From Alphaproteobacteria bacterium (lineage in GTDB: Bacteria > Pseudomonadota > Alphaproteobacteria > JAJUGE01): a stretch of 33,543 nt of DNA. Positions 8,851 through 17,924 of the stretch are shown in pieces. A program made the translations under genes and the position numbers. How positions within the stretch are numbered: position 1 is the first letter of the stretch; every line of letters begins with the position of its first letter. The stretch is taken from the NCBI GenBank assembly GCA_029268305.1, contig JAJUGE010000032.1:1-33543 (forward strand). Direction: 5' to 3'. Below the pieces are notes generated by a model that was not told where the DNA came from, made no database searches, and saw only the letters and a list, made by a program, of their open reading frames with translations.

Positions 8851-9603
8851 TCACTGGCTATCCGTTCCCGAAGCCGTTGCTCGCGCCTCGTCCATATGGG
8901 CGCGCATCCGGCGGACGGCAGCGTCCAGTCCGGAAAAGATCGCTTCGCCAACGAGAAAGTGACCGATGTTGAGCTCGACAATCGAGGGGATTGCCGCGAT
9001 CGGGCCAACCGTGGTGAAACTCAGCCCGTGGCCGGCGTGGCACTCGAGACCCAACTGGTCGGCGATGGCGGCAGCCTCGACGATGCGCCCCAGCTCCCGC
9101 TCCCGGTGAGCTCCGTCCGCTTCGCAATAGGTCCCGGTGTGAAGCTCGACGACCGGAGCGCCCAGATCCCGCGCCGCCTCGAGTTGCCGGCGGTCCGCCT
9201 CGATGAAGAGCGAGACGCGGATGCCCGCCTCGGCTAGCCTCGACACCACCGGAGCCAAGCGCTCGCGCTGACCCGCCGCATCCAGACCGCCTTCCGTCGT
9301 CACCTCTTCACGCCGCTCGGGCACGATGCAAACCGCATGCGGACGGTGCCGCAACGCGATCTCCGTCATCTCCTCAGTCGCGGCCATCTCGAGGTTGAGC
9401 GGAAGCCCGACCTCCGTCACCAGGCGCTCTATGTCCGCGTCGCGGATATGCCGCCTGTCCTCGCGAAGATGTGCCGTGATCCCGTCCGCCCCTGCCTCGG
9501 CGACCAGCTTTGCCGCCCGTAGCGGGTCGGGATGGCTCCCCCCGCGCGCATTGCGCACAGTGGCGACATGATCGATGTTCACGCCCAGCCGCAACGGCTT
9601 CAT
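8851..9603 (-). CDS. pdxJ: Pyridoxine 5'-phosphate synthase
   Basis: PdxJ condenses 1-deoxy-D-xylulose 5-phosphate with 3-amino-1-hydroxyacetone phosphate to form pyridoxine 5'-phosphate, the last ring-forming step of the DXP-dependent vitamin B6 route. The 250-residue TIM barrel starts at ATG 9603 with [17 protein letters not shown], preceded by GGAGG. Conserved stretches follow in order: [45 protein letters not shown] and [17 protein letters not shown]. The upstream neighbour DUF2062 ends 14 bases before and acpS follows after 13 bases, as in other alphaproteobacterial pdxJ-acpS pairs. Confidence 0.96.
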   Translation of the reverse strand: MKPLRLGVNIDHVATVRNARGGSHPDPLRAAKLVAEAGADGITAHLREDRRHIRDADIERLVTEVGLPLNLEMAATEEMTEIALRHRPHAVCIVPERREEVTTEGGLDAAGQRERLAPVVSRLAEAGIRVSLFIEADRRQLEAARDLGAPVVELHTGTYCEADGAHRERELGRIVEAAAIADQLGLECHAGHGLSFTTVGPIAAIPSIVELNIGHFLVGEAIFSGLDAAVRRMRAHMDEARATASGTDSQ

Positions 9604-9617
9604 GACGCCTCCATCTT

Positions 9618-10229
9618 CTAGACGCGAAGCCGCTCCGCCCGTTCGGCATCGGCACGAGCCTGCCCCCGCTGAAGGCGATGGCTCCGCGCTTCCTTGTACG
9701 CCGCCAGCACCGGCCTGAGCAACACATAGGCCACGACCCACGCCGCCGCACCCAGCACGAGCCCGCCAGCCGTCATCGGCTTCACGATCGGCCAGACGGC
9801 GTACACGAGATGCGGCACATCCAGATCCCAGAGGGCGTCGAGCGCCCGCGCCAGCGTCCCGCCGAAATCGATCCGCTCGGCGACGCCGGACGTGCCCCCG
9901 AAGCCGAGCCAGCGCCCGACGCGATAGGTCGAAATCCAGATGAACGGAAACGTCCACGGGTTGCCGACGACCGTGCCGAGGGCGGAAGCGAGGATGCTGG
10001 CCCGCATGCAGAAGGCCAGCAGCCCGGCCAGCAGGAAGTGGAAACCGATGAAGGGCAGGAACGACACCGCCGCCCCGCATGCGAAGCCGGCCGCAAGGGA
10101 ATAGGGCGACGCCTTGAGGCGCCCGAGCCGATGCATCCCGTAAGACCAGGACCGGCGCCAGCCGGACTGAGGCCAGACAGCCCGTCCGACGCGGCTGCGC
10201 ATGGTTAACTTTGACCGTCGGCCGAACAT
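9618..10229 (-). CDS. DUF2062 membrane protein
   Basis: Small membrane protein of unknown function. It has 203 residues: a basic N-terminus with [10 protein letters not shown], then two adjacent hydrophobic segments around [20 protein letters not shown] and the family's conserved NPWTFPFIW, a short polar loop, and a last membrane segment (about residues 145-170) followed by a charged Arg-rich tail. ATG 10229 is chosen because MFGRR resembles family N-termini; ATG 10202 is an alternative, and neither has a clear ribosome site. It sits between rsh and pdxJ with gaps of 18 and 14 bases, so it is part of the operon. Confidence 0.85.
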   Translation of the reverse strand: MFGRRSKLTMRSRVGRAVWPQSGWRRSWSYGMHRLGRLKASPYSLAAGFACGAAVSFLPFIGFHFLLAGLLAFCMRASILASALGTVVGNPWTFPFIWISTYRVGRWLGFGGTSGVAERIDFGGTLARALDALWDLDVPHLVYAVWPIVKPMTAGGLVLGAAAWVVAYVLLRPVLAAYKEARSHRLQRGQARADAERAERLRV

Positions 10230-10247
10230 GACTGGGTTCGGTCCCGG

Positions 10248-12386
10248 TCAGCCGCGGGCCCGTTCGACCGACGAGATCGCGGGGTGGGCGCGGAGGGCCG
10301 CGATGATGTTCGTCAGGTGCCGCACGTCGCTGACCTCCACGTCAATCAACATCTCGAAGAAGTCTCGCGTGCGATTGGTAAACTTCAGGTTTGTTATGTT
10401 CCCGGAATTCTGTGCGATTACCGTCGACAGGCTGCCGAGGTTGCCCGATTCATTCGCCACGATCAGATGAACGCGGCCTACGTGCGAGGCGTCCGCACTG
10501 TTGGGGGCGTCATCCCAGTCGACATCCAGCCATCGCTCGGGCGTATGGGCGAAGCTTTCGAGCGAATCGCAGTCGGCCGTGTGGACGGTAACGCCCTTTC
10601 CCGTAGTCACGATGCCGACGATCCGGTCCCCCGGGATCGGATGGCAGCAACGCGCGAAATGCACAGCCATTCCGGGGATAAGCCCCTTGATCGGAACCGG
10701 CGCCGCCTTCTGCTTCCGCTGACGCGTGAAGGGCACCACGTTCACCTGGTCCACCGCTTCCGGCGGACTCGGGAACACCACCTCCATCACGTCGCGGCCC
10801 GTGTGCTGCCCCTCGCCCACTGCCGCATAGAGATCCTCGGCCGACTTGAGGCCGAAATGCTTCACCGCCGGGTCGAGCAGCTTCTCCGAGAACTCGCGCC
10901 CCTCCTGGCGGAAGGCGCGCATCAGGATCGCGCGGCCAAGATCGACGTACTGCCCGCGCTGCTGACTGCGGATCATCCGGCGGATGCGCGCCTTCGCCTT
11001 GCCGGTGACGACGAAGCGCTCCCATTCCGGCGAGGGCGTCTTCGACCGCGAGGTGATGATCTCCACCTGATCGCCGTTGCGCAGCTGCGTGCGAAGCGGC
11101 AGCAGGCGCCCGTTGATCTTGGCACTCGCGCAATGGTCGCCGATCTCGGAATGCACGGCGTAGGCGAAATCGACCGGGGTGGCCTTGCCGGGTAGTGCGA
11201 TCAGGTCGCCCTTCGGCGTAAAGCAGAACACCTGATCCTGATACATCTCGAGCTTGGTGTGCTCGAGAAACTCCTCCGGTCCGGAGGCATGCTCCAGAAT
11301 ATCCAGAAGCTCGCGGATCCAGCGAAACTGCCGGCCGTCGGTGCGCGGGTCGCCCTGTTTGTAGAGCCAGTGGGCGGCGACGCCCATCTCCGCCACCTCG
11401 TGCATTTCGCGCGTGCGGATCTGGATCTCGATGCGTTGCCGCTCAGGGCCGATCACGCCGGTGTGGAGCGACCTGTACCCGTTCGGCTTCGGGGTGCTGA
11501 TGTAGTCCTTGAACCGGCCGGGCACCACCGGATAACGGGCGTGGATCACGCCGAGCGCCTGATAACATTGCTCGACCGTGTCGACGATGACGCGGAACGC
11601 CATGATGTCGGCGAGCTGCTCGAACGCGACGTTCTTGCGCTGCATCTTCAGCCAGATCGAGCGCGGACGCTTCTCGCGGCCGGAGACCGAGGCCTTGAGC
11701 TGCGCCTCCTCGAGGTTCCGCGACAGCTCGGCGATGATCCGCGAGACGAGATCGCCGCCGCGCCGACGCAGGAACTCCAGGCGCTTGACGATCGATTTGC
11801 GGGCGTCCGGATTGAGCTCCGCGAAAGCGAGATCCTCGAGCTCGTCCTTCCAGTCCTCGATGCCGATGCGCTCTGCCAGCGGCGCATAGATTTCCATCGT
11901 CTCGAGCGCGATCCGCCGTCGCTTGGACGGATCCTTGATGTGCCCGAGAGTCCGCATGTTGTGCAGCCGGTCCGCCAGCTTGACGAGCAGGACGCGGATG
12001 TCCTCGGACATCGCAACCACGAGCTTGCGGAAGTTCTCCGCCTGCTTCGTATGGTCCGACTGGAGCTCGATGCGGGAGAGCTTGGTCACGCCGTCGACCA
12101 GGCGAGCGACCTCACTGCCGAAGAGGCGCTCGATCTCGGCGAGAGTCGCCTCGGTATCCTCGACGGTGTCATGTAGCAGCGCCGTCATCAGCGAGGCACT
12201 GTCGAGATGCAGTTCGGTGAGCAGTCCCGCGACTTCGAGCGGGTGCGAGATGTACGGCGCGCCGGATGCACGGGTCTGCGACCCGTGCATTTTCATTGCG
12301 AATACGTACGCCCGATTCAGAGCCTCTTCGTCCGCTCCCGGATCATAGGCCTTCAGGCGCTCGACCAGTTCGAACTGCCGAATCAT
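10248..12386 (-). CDS. relA: Bifunctional (p)ppGpp synthetase/hydrolase (RelA/SpoT family)
   Basis: Long RSH enzyme that makes and degrades the stringent-response alarmone. The 712 residues follow the standard order: hydrolase domain with the intact HD motif (His72-Asp73 in LLHDTVED) and His48; synthetase domain with RFKDYI at 291-296 and [12 protein letters not shown] domain about 385-445; Cys-rich zinc-finger segment with [10 protein letters not shown] at 578-587; C-terminal ACT domain about 637-710. RFKD, not the RelA-type acidic motif, together with an intact HD site supports a bifunctional Rel, the usual single RSH of alphaproteobacteria. It follows rpoZ, as spoT does in E. coli. The ribosome site is weak. 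Confidence 0.95.
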   Translation of the reverse strand: MIRQFELVERLKAYDPGADEEALNRAYVFAMKMHGSQTRASGAPYISHPLEVAGLLTELHLDSASLMTALLHDTVEDTEATLAEIERLFGSEVARLVDGVTKLSRIELQSDHTKQAENFRKLVVAMSEDIRVLLVKLADRLHNMRTLGHIKDPSKRRRIALETMEIYAPLAERIGIEDWKDELEDLAFAELNPDARKSIVKRLEFLRRRGGDLVSRIIAELSRNLEEAQLKASVSGREKRPRSIWLKMQRKNVAFEQLADIMAFRVIVDTVEQCYQALGVIHARYPVVPGRFKDYISTPKPNGYRSLHTGVIGPERQRIEIQIRTREMHEVAEMGVAAHWLYKQGDPRTDGRQFRWIRELLDILEHASGPEEFLEHTKLEMYQDQVFCFTPKGDLIALPGKATPVDFAYAVHSEIGDHCASAKINGRLLPLRTQLRNGDQVEIITSRSKTPSPEWERFVVTGKAKARIRRMIRSQQRGQYVDLGRAILMRAFRQEGREFSEKLLDPAVKHFGLKSAEDLYAAVGEGQHTGRDVMEVVFPSPPEAVDQVNVVPFTRQRKQKAAPVPIKGLIPGMAVHFARCCHPIPGDRIVGIVTTGKGVTVHTADCDSLESFAHTPERWLDVDWDDAPNSADASHVGRVHLIVANESGNLGSLSTVIAQNSGNITNLKFTNRTRDFFEMLIDVEVSDVRHLTNIIAALRAHPAISSVERARG

Positions 12387-12418
12387 TCAATCCCGGACGC
12401 CCCCCTCCGCAACGGTCT

Positions 12419-12434
12419 CCCCGCCGCCGCGGGG
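12419..12434. other. GC-only hairpin between rpoZ and relA
   Basis: CCCCGC (12419-12424) and GCGGGG (12429-12434) pair perfectly around a 4-base loop in the 64-base rpoZ-relA gap. No T-run follows, so it is not a classic terminator. It could cause partial attenuation or protect the rpoZ end of the message, or it may be a by-product of high GC. Confidence 0.35.
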
Positions 12435-12450
12435 CGTCGAGCGACGGGCG

Positions 12451-12885
12451 TCAGTCCTCGTCCTTGCTGTGAAAATCCCCGGCTTCCGCCGCGAGCCCGC
12501 GCGCCAACGCCGCCAGGTCCATGTCCTCCTCGTTCTCCTCCGCAGCCGCCTTCTCGGCACCGCCGTCGTCCGGCCGCTCGAACGTGGCGGTCTCCGAAAG
12601 GTCGGGCGCGAAGTTGTCGCCTTCGAAAGCCTCCAGGTCCTCTTCCCCGAGCTCGCTCTCCACGTGCTTCTGCAAGCCCTGGACGAGTGACTCTTCGACC
12701 TCTTCGAGCGATATGGTCGATTCGGCGATCTCCCGGAGCGCGACGACGGGATTCTTGTCCCGGTCCCGGTCCAGGGTCAGCGGACTTCCCGCGGAGATGT
12801 CCCGAGCCCGCTGCGCCGCGAGGACGACCAGTTCGAAACGGTTCGGAACTTTGAGGACGCAATCCTCGACGGTGACACGTGCCAT
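12451..12885 (-). CDS. rpoZ: RNA polymerase omega subunit
   Basis: Omega helps assemble and stabilise the beta' subunit and forms part of a ppGpp site in some bacteria. The 144-residue protein begins [28 protein letters not shown] (quoted here only as far as the family match), and then has [12 protein letters not shown], the core of the fold. The C-terminal half (about residues 70-144) is a Glu/Asp/Ala-rich extension, longer than E. coli omega (91 residues) but usual in alphaproteobacteria. It is the first gene of the minus-strand block, has a good promoter 40 bases upstream, and is followed by relA. Confidence 0.95.
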   Translation of the reverse strand: MARVTVEDCVLKVPNRFELVVLAAQRARDISAGSPLTLDRDRDKNPVVALREIAESTISLEEVEESLVQGLQKHVESELGEEDLEAFEGDNFAPDLSETATFERPDDGGAEKAAAEENEEDMDLAALARGLAAEAGDFHSKDED

Positions 12886-12924
12886 AATTCACTCAGCGAA
12901 AGTTTCGGGCCAGCCTGACCTGCC

Positions 12925-12953
12925 AATATAGAAGTGCGCACCACTACTCGCAA
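12925..12953 (-). promoter_or_regulatory. Promoter of the rpoZ-to-parC block
   Basis: Minus-strand TTGCGA (12953-12948) and TATATT (12930-12925) stand exactly 17 bases apart, leaving a leader of about 33 bases before the rpoZ ATG. It is the best sigma70-type match I found in the window, and all ten genes downstream are closely spaced on the same strand. Confidence 0.65.
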
Positions 12954-13056
12954 GGAATCGCGATGCTCCGGACCAGGCTCACCGGCGTCCCTGCGGTAGC
13001 GAAAGAACACCGTCGTCGCAGGCGATTCCCACCGTGTAACGGCGTCCGGCTCCGGG

Positions 13057-13062
13057 TATAGT
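13057..13062 (+). promoter_or_regulatory. TATAGT -10 element directly before envC
   Basis: TATAGT ends 7 bases before the envC ATG (13070), so transcription would start at or next to the start codon and give a leaderless message. This fits the absence of a ribosome site. The -35 region (around 13034-13040, GTGTAAC) is weak. Confidence 0.4.
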
Positions 13063-13069
13063 CCGCCGC

Positions 13070-14416
13070 ATGAAACGCCGCGCCTTCGCCCGTTCCCTCG
13101 CCTGGATCCTGGCATTCGGCGCCACCGTCGGGCCCGCCGCCTCGCAGCCCGCGGACAGGGGAGCTGCCGAGCGGGAGCTCCGGTCTGTCGAGCGCGCCCT
13201 GCAGCGCGATCGTGAGCGGCAGCAGCAGCTGCGAAAGGAAGCGAGTACGCTCGCAGAAGAGATCGAGACATTGGGCCGAGAGATGGTGGAAGCCGCCAGC
13301 CGCATCCAGCGGCGCGAAGCGGAGGCGACCGCGCTCGAGGCGGAGCTCGCGCAACTCGCGGAGCAGGAGGCCGAGACGGAAGAGTGGCTGAAAGCCCGGC
13401 GCGGGCAGCTGATCGGGACGCTCGGGGCGCTGGAGCGGATGGCGAGACGCCCGCCGGAAGCGCTGATCGCGATGCCCGCCACGCCTGTGGAGACGGTGCG
13501 GAGTGCGCTCCTGCTCCGGGCTGTGGTGCCCCGGCTAGAGGAGGATGCGCGCCAGCTGCGGGAGGACGTCGCCACACTGAAGACGATCCGCACGCAGGCA
13601 CAGGAGAAGCGACAGTCGCTCGACGCCGCTCTCGACGATCTGAAGCGGAAAAGAACAGAGATGGCCGCCCTCCACAGCCGAAAGAACGTGCTGCGGGATC
13701 GGGCGGAGGCCGAGCGGCGGGACGTCGCCGCCCGCCTCGATCGGCTCGGTCAAGAAGCGACCGACCTCCAGGACCTCCTGCGCCGGCTCGCGGCCGAGCA
13801 GGAGGCTGCCGAGGCGGAAGCACGGCGCCGGGCCGCAGAGGCCGCACGGCTGAGAGCCGAAGAGGAGGCGCGCCGATCGGTGGAAGCGACGCGACGCCTC
13901 AACGAAGCTTCGCGCGACGCCGCGGCGCGCTCCCGGTCGCCCGAGTTCGATCGGGAAACCACCGTCGCCCGCGCCGTGCCCTCCGCACCCGTCGAGCCAC
14001 CGCCCGCCGCACCGGCACGCATCGCGCCTACCCCCACCCGGGGCGGCCTGCGTCTGCCCGCAGAGGGACGTATCGTCAGCCAGTTCGGCGACGGGAGCGG
14101 CCCTCGGAGCCGCGGCATAACCATCGCTACGCGCGCCGGCGCCCAGGTCGTGGCACCCTATGAGGGGCGCATCGCGTATGCCGGCTCGTTCCGAGGTTAT
14201 GGGCTGCTATTGATAATCGCCCATGGCGGGGGATATCATTCCCTGCTCACAGGATTATCCCGCCTCGACAGTGCACCGGGGCAATGGGTATTGGCCGGAG
14301 AACCGGTTGGAGTCATGGAGACTTCAGGATCGGGCGATACAAAGCTCTATGTCGAGCTCCGGCACAATGGCCAGCCAATCAATCCAATTCCGTGGCTGAC
14401 GGCCCGGAAGGGCTAG
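13070..14416 (+). CDS. envC: EnvC-like murein hydrolase activator (degenerate M23/LytM domain)
   Basis: Periplasmic protein expected to activate septal N-acetylmuramoyl-L-alanine amidases. The 448-residue product has a signal peptide (basic start, hydrophobic core, cleavage near ASQ at 25-26). A long Glu/Arg/Ala-rich coiled coil spans about residues 30-290, followed by a Pro-rich linker and a LytM domain from about 330. The zinc and catalytic positions are lost: RGITIAT stands where active enzymes have HxxxD, LLTGLS replaces YxHLS, and KLYVE replaces HLHFE. E. coli EnvC also lacks them, so this is an activator type and not a hydrolase. No ribosome site is visible before the ATG. ctpA follows after 8 bases. 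Confidence 0.88.
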   Translation: MKRRAFARSLAWILAFGATVGPAASQPADRGAAERELRSVERALQRDRERQQQLRKEASTLAEEIETLGREMVEAASRIQRREAEATALEAELAQLAEQEAETEEWLKARRGQLIGTLGALERMARRPPEALIAMPATPVETVRSALLLRAVVPRLEEDARQLREDVATLKTIRTQAQEKRQSLDAALDDLKRKRTEMAALHSRKNVLRDRAEAERRDVAARLDRLGQEATDLQDLLRRLAAEQEAAEAEARRRAAEAARLRAEEEARRSVEATRRLNEASRDAAARSRSPEFDRETTVARAVPSAPVEPPPAAPARIAPTPTRGGLRLPAEGRIVSQFGDGSGPRSRGITIATRAGAQVVAPYEGRIAYAGSFRGYGLLLIIAHGGGYHSLLTGLSRLDSAPGQWVLAGEPVGVMETSGSGDTKLYVELRHNGQPINPIPWLTARKG

Positions 14417-14424
14417 AGGTGACA

Positions 14425-15747
14425 ATGCGTCGTGTCTTTCTTGCGGCGACTGCGGCCGCTACGCTCTGTCTGTTCTCCGTTGCCGCCTGCGCCCAGAGCC
14501 AGGGCTCCGAAACGTACCGACAGCTGAACCTTTTCGGCGACGTCTTCGAGCGAGTCCGCGCCGATTACGTCGAAGAGGTCTCGGACGAAGAGCTCGTCGA
14601 GGCGGCCATCAACGGCATGCTCACCTCGCTCGATCCCCACTCCAGCTATCTGAACCAGAAGAGCTTCCGCGACATGCAGGTGCAGACGCGGGGCGAGTTC
14701 GGCGGCCTCGGCATCGAGGTGACGATGGAGAAGGGATATGTGAAGGTCGTATCGCCGATCGACGATACGCCCGCGTTCCGGGCGGGAATCCAGCCGGGCG
14801 ACCTCATCACCCATCTCGACGGCGACCCGGTTCAGGGTCTGACACTGGCCGAAGCCGTGGAGAAGATGCGCGGGCCGGTCGATACCTCGCTCAGGCTCAC
14901 GATCCGTCGCGGGGACCAACCTCCGTTCGATGTCGAGGTGACCCGCGACGTGATCCGGATCCAGTCCGTCCGCTGGCGGCGCGAAGGTGATCTCGGCTAC
15001 ATCCGCATCACCTCCTTTAGCGAGCAGACCGAAGAGGGCCTGAAAGAGGCCGTGGAAGAGCTCCAGCGGGAAGTCGGCGACGATCTCAAGGGCATACTGC
15101 TCGATCTTCGCAACAATCCCGGCGGACTGCTCGATCAGGCGATCGCGGTTTCCGACGCGTTCATCGACCAGGGCGAGATCGTCTCGACGCGCGGGCGCAC
15201 CAAGGAGGACGCGCAACGCTACAACGCCACCCGTGGCCAGCTCGTCCCGGACCTGCCGATGGTGGTGCTGATCAACGGCGGCTCCGCTTCGGCTTCCGAG
15301 ATCGTGGCCGGCGCGTTGCAGGACCACAAGCGGGCGCTCATCGTCGGCACGGATTCCTTCGGGAAGGGCTCCGTCCAGACCATCATTCCGATTCCCGGTC
15401 ACGGTGCGATCCGCCTGACGACAGCCCGCTACTACACCCCCTCGGGCCGGTCGATCCAGGCAATGGGAATCCAGCCGGACATCGAGATCTCGCAGGCACA
15501 TCTCGAGCCGGTGCAGGCCGCTATCAGCCGGCGCGAAGCCGATCTTCGCGGGGCACTGCCTGGAGAGACGCCCGACGGCGCCCAGCCGCCCGCAACTCCC
15601 CAGAGCGAAGCGCCGGCGGATGAGGAATCCGGAGCGGACGAGCAGATCGCCCCGATCCAGCAGGGCACTGCCGAGGACTATCAGCTCGCCCGCGCACTCG
15701 ATCTCCTCCGGGGCATCGCCCTGTACGAAGCGCGCAACACGAACTAG
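14425..15747 (+). CDS. ctpA: Carboxyl-terminal processing protease (S41)
   Basis: Periplasmic serine protease of the CtpA/Prc family that trims or degrades envelope proteins. ATG 14425 has AGAGGTGA just upstream, overlapping the envC stop. The frame is open to 14284, but that stretch is envC in another frame. The 440-residue product has an N-terminal signal, the helical S41 N-domain, a PDZ domain (about 90-175), and the protease core with GGSASASEI and FGKGSVQ. Ser289 and Lys314 have the 25-residue spacing of the catalytic pair in characterised members. VAAC at residues 19-22 resembles a lipobox, so it may be a lipoprotein; cleavage after ACA is the alternative. The C-terminal tail after residue 375 is Pro/Ala/Glu-rich. 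Confidence 0.94.
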   Translation: MRRVFLAATAAATLCLFSVAACAQSQGSETYRQLNLFGDVFERVRADYVEEVSDEELVEAAINGMLTSLDPHSSYLNQKSFRDMQVQTRGEFGGLGIEVTMEKGYVKVVSPIDDTPAFRAGIQPGDLITHLDGDPVQGLTLAEAVEKMRGPVDTSLRLTIRRGDQPPFDVEVTRDVIRIQSVRWRREGDLGYIRITSFSEQTEEGLKEAVEELQREVGDDLKGILLDLRNNPGGLLDQAIAVSDAFIDQGEIVSTRGRTKEDAQRYNATRGQLVPDLPMVVLINGGSASASEIVAGALQDHKRALIVGTDSFGKGSVQTIIPIPGHGAIRLTTARYYTPSGRSIQAMGIQPDIEISQAHLEPVQAAISRREADLRGALPGETPDGAQPPATPQSEAPADEESGADEQIAPIQQGTAEDYQLARALDLLRGIALYEARNTN

Positions 15748-15783
15748 AGAGGCCGACGGATAGCGAGAGAGACCACGGGAACG

Positions 15784-17370
15784 ATGCAGGGGCGAGGACT
15801 GGCCGCGGCGTGGGGGCTGCTCGCCCTCGTGGTGCTCTCGACCGTCGCGTGGCTCGCATTCACTGATGCTCCCGGCCGCGAGGCCGGCGCGCCCGAGGTC
15901 ACGGTCGATATTCCCGCCTTCCCGGAATCAGCGGAACCATCGGAGCCGACGGGCGCCATCGACACGCAGCCGCCGCCGGAACGGGCCGCCTCCGCTTCGA
16001 CAGAGTGGGATCCAGCCCCGGAGCAGCCTCTGCCGGTAACGATTCCGCCGGCGCCTGAGCCGGCGAGCGAAACGGCCGAAGATGCCGCGACCGAACCGGA
16101 AACGGCCGACGACGACGCTATGGCCGCCGATGGCCCGCAATTCCCGAATGCGGAGACGACAAGCGACGAAGCCCAGGCCATCGCTGTCGAACCATCGCCG
16201 GCGTTGCCGGATGCCCTTGTCGCCACGCGCATTCCCGAGATACCGCCCGCTCCGGCACCCGACGTTGCCGAACCACCGGCGTCTGAGCGAGACGACGCCC
16301 GAGAAATTGCCTCCGCCGGGTCGTCGCCTCCCTCCCCGGTCATGCCGATCCCGGCAGCCCCGAAGACGCGGCCGAGCCCGGCCGGGCAGCCTTCGGCGGA
16401 GGAAGGACAGCCCGCGACTGCAGAGACGGCCGAACCTCCGCCGGAGCGGGACGACGCGGCGGGTAAGTCTGGCGGCGACGCGCCCGATGCTCTGCCGCAG
16501 ACGATCGAGGTAGGCGCGTTTCGCCCGATTCCGGATGCCGTTCTGCAACCTCTGCGGCCGCCGGAAGGTCCGCGCGCCGACCCCGCGCTCACCGAGAACA
16601 GCTCGTTCGGCCCGCTTCCGGTCATTGCGCCCGACGGAAGGCGCCCGTGGCAAGCCTATGCGCGACCTTCCGCAACGTCGTCAGCCGAGGGCCTGATCGC
16701 CGTCGTTATCGGCAATCTCGGGCTGGCGAAAGCGACGACCGAGCGCGCGATCACCGATCTCCCGCCCGAGGTGACGCTTTCTTTCGCCCCTTATGCCGAG
16801 GGCATCAACCGTTGGATTGCGAAGGCGCGGGCGGCGGGCCACGAGGTCATGCTCGATCTGCCGATGGAGCCGATGGACTACCCGAAGAACGACCCCGGCC
16901 CGAAGGCGCTCTTCACGCATCTGGCGCAGCAAGAGAACATCGAGCGACTGCACTGGGTCCTGGGGCGCTCGGTCGGCTATGTCGGCGTCACCAACTTCAT
17001 GGGATCCCGCTTCACGACCTCACCGGACGTATTGCGCCCGGTGCTCGCCGAGTTGCGAGATCGGGGGCTGATGTTTCTCGATAGCCGTGCCGCGGCCCGA
17101 AGCCTCGCCACTAACATGGCGAGCGAGATCGGGCTCCCGCGCGCCGTGAACGACCGCTTCATCGACGTGAATGCCTCCCGCACCGCCATCGACCGCCGAC
17201 TGCGCGAGCTCGAGCAGATTGCCGCCCGGGAAGAAGCGGCGGTCGGGCTCGGTTACCCTTATCCCGTCACGATCGACCGGGTGACCCGGTGGGCGGAGAA
17301 GCTTCGCGAGAAGGGAAACTTCGCCCTCGTCCCGATCTCGGCTGTGGTCGACCGGCAGGCCGATCGATGA
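15784..17370 (+). CDS. Divergent polysaccharide deacetylase family protein (DUF610/YibQ-like)
   Basis: Membrane-anchored periplasmic protein of 528 residues: one N-terminal helix (about residues 7-26), a 260-residue linker rich in Pro, Ala and Glu, and a deacetylase-fold domain from about residue 300. Family landmarks are LPPEVTLSFAPY, GHEVMLDLPMEPMDYP, GYVGVTNFMGSRFT and GLMFLDSR. Some expected polar residues are changed: VIGNLG stands where YibQ-type members have VIDDLG, and NFMGS where they have NHMGS, so catalytic activity is doubtful. It lies 36 bases after ctpA and its stop overlaps the rppH start (ATGA). A role with EnvC and CtpA in peptidoglycan remodelling is inferred from the operon. 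Confidence 0.85.
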   Translation: MQGRGLAAAWGLLALVVLSTVAWLAFTDAPGREAGAPEVTVDIPAFPESAEPSEPTGAIDTQPPPERAASASTEWDPAPEQPLPVTIPPAPEPASETAEDAATEPETADDDAMAADGPQFPNAETTSDEAQAIAVEPSPALPDALVATRIPEIPPAPAPDVAEPPASERDDAREIASAGSSPPSPVMPIPAAPKTRPSPAGQPSAEEGQPATAETAEPPPERDDAAGKSGGDAPDALPQTIEVGAFRPIPDAVLQPLRPPEGPRADPALTENSSFGPLPVIAPDGRRPWQAYARPSATSSAEGLIAVVIGNLGLAKATTERAITDLPPEVTLSFAPYAEGINRWIAKARAAGHEVMLDLPMEPMDYPKNDPGPKALFTHLAQQENIERLHWVLGRSVGYVGVTNFMGSRFTTSPDVLRPVLAELRDRGLMFLDSRAAARSLATNMASEIGLPRAVNDRFIDVNASRTAIDRRLRELEQIAAREEAAVGLGYPYPVTIDRVTRWAEKLREKGNFALVPISAVVDRQADR

Positions 17371-17894
17371 GCGACCCGGAGCTCTTCCACCCCTCGCTCC
17401 GCGAGCAGGTCGCCGCGGGTTATCGGCCCTGTGTCGGCCTGATGCTTCTCAATCCCCGGAACGAGGTCTTCGTCGGCCGTCGGATCGACACGGCCGAGTC
17501 ATGGCAAATGCCGCAGGGCGGGATCGATCCCGGAGAAACACCCGAACAGGCGGCCTTGCGGGAGCTGCACGAGGAAGTCGGGACGAACCGGGCCGAAATC
17601 ATCGCCGAAAGCGATCGCTGGCGGCGCTACGACCTGCCGACGGCGCTCCGCGCTCGCATGTGGCGCGGCCGCTACCGGGGTCAGGCGCAGAAATGGTTCC
17701 TGCTACGCTTCACCGGCACCGACGACGATATCGACCTCGCCCGCCATCATCCGGAGTTCGACGCCTGGCGTTGGGTCGACCTCGACGATCTGGTCGGCCT
17801 GATCGTCGCCTTCAAACGGGATGTCTACCAGGACGTCGTTGAGGAGTTCCGCGGCATCATTCGCGGCGCGCCCGATGGCCATCGGGCCGACTGA
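17367..17894 (+). CDS. rppH: RNA pyrophosphohydrolase (Nudix)
   Basis: RppH removes pyrophosphate from the 5' end of mRNA and thereby licenses RNase E decay; the alphaproteobacterial form is also called IalA or NudH. The 175-residue protein has YRPCVGLMLLN near its start and the complete Nudix box GGIDPGETPEQAALRELHEE followed by VG. WQMPQGG before the box and AQKWFLLRF after it are typical of RppH. The ATG overlaps the previous stop by 4 bases, so translation is likely coupled. In many alphaproteobacteria this gene stands next to atpC; here 6 kb of metabolic genes lie between. Confidence 0.94.
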   Translation: MSDPELFHPSLREQVAAGYRPCVGLMLLNPRNEVFVGRRIDTAESWQMPQGGIDPGETPEQAALRELHEEVGTNRAEIIAESDRWRRYDLPTALRARMWRGRYRGQAQKWFLLRFTGTDDDIDLARHHPEFDAWRWVDLDDLVGLIVAFKRDVYQDVVEEFRGIIRGAPDGHRAD

Positions 17895-17924
17895 GCGCCG
17901 CATCTGCAGTATCGGGATCTGGAT

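Noticed and set aside
6895..8972. Plus-strand frames opposite rnc and lepB/acpS (about 300 and 471 residues)
   Set aside because: Arg/Pro/Leu-rich antisense translations of real genes.
15744..16653. Gly/Ser- and Arg-rich frames opposite the Pro/Ala/Glu-rich linker of the deacetylase-like gene
   Set aside because: The linker codons (GCC, CCG, GAA) produce repetitive antisense translations; they are not repeat proteins.
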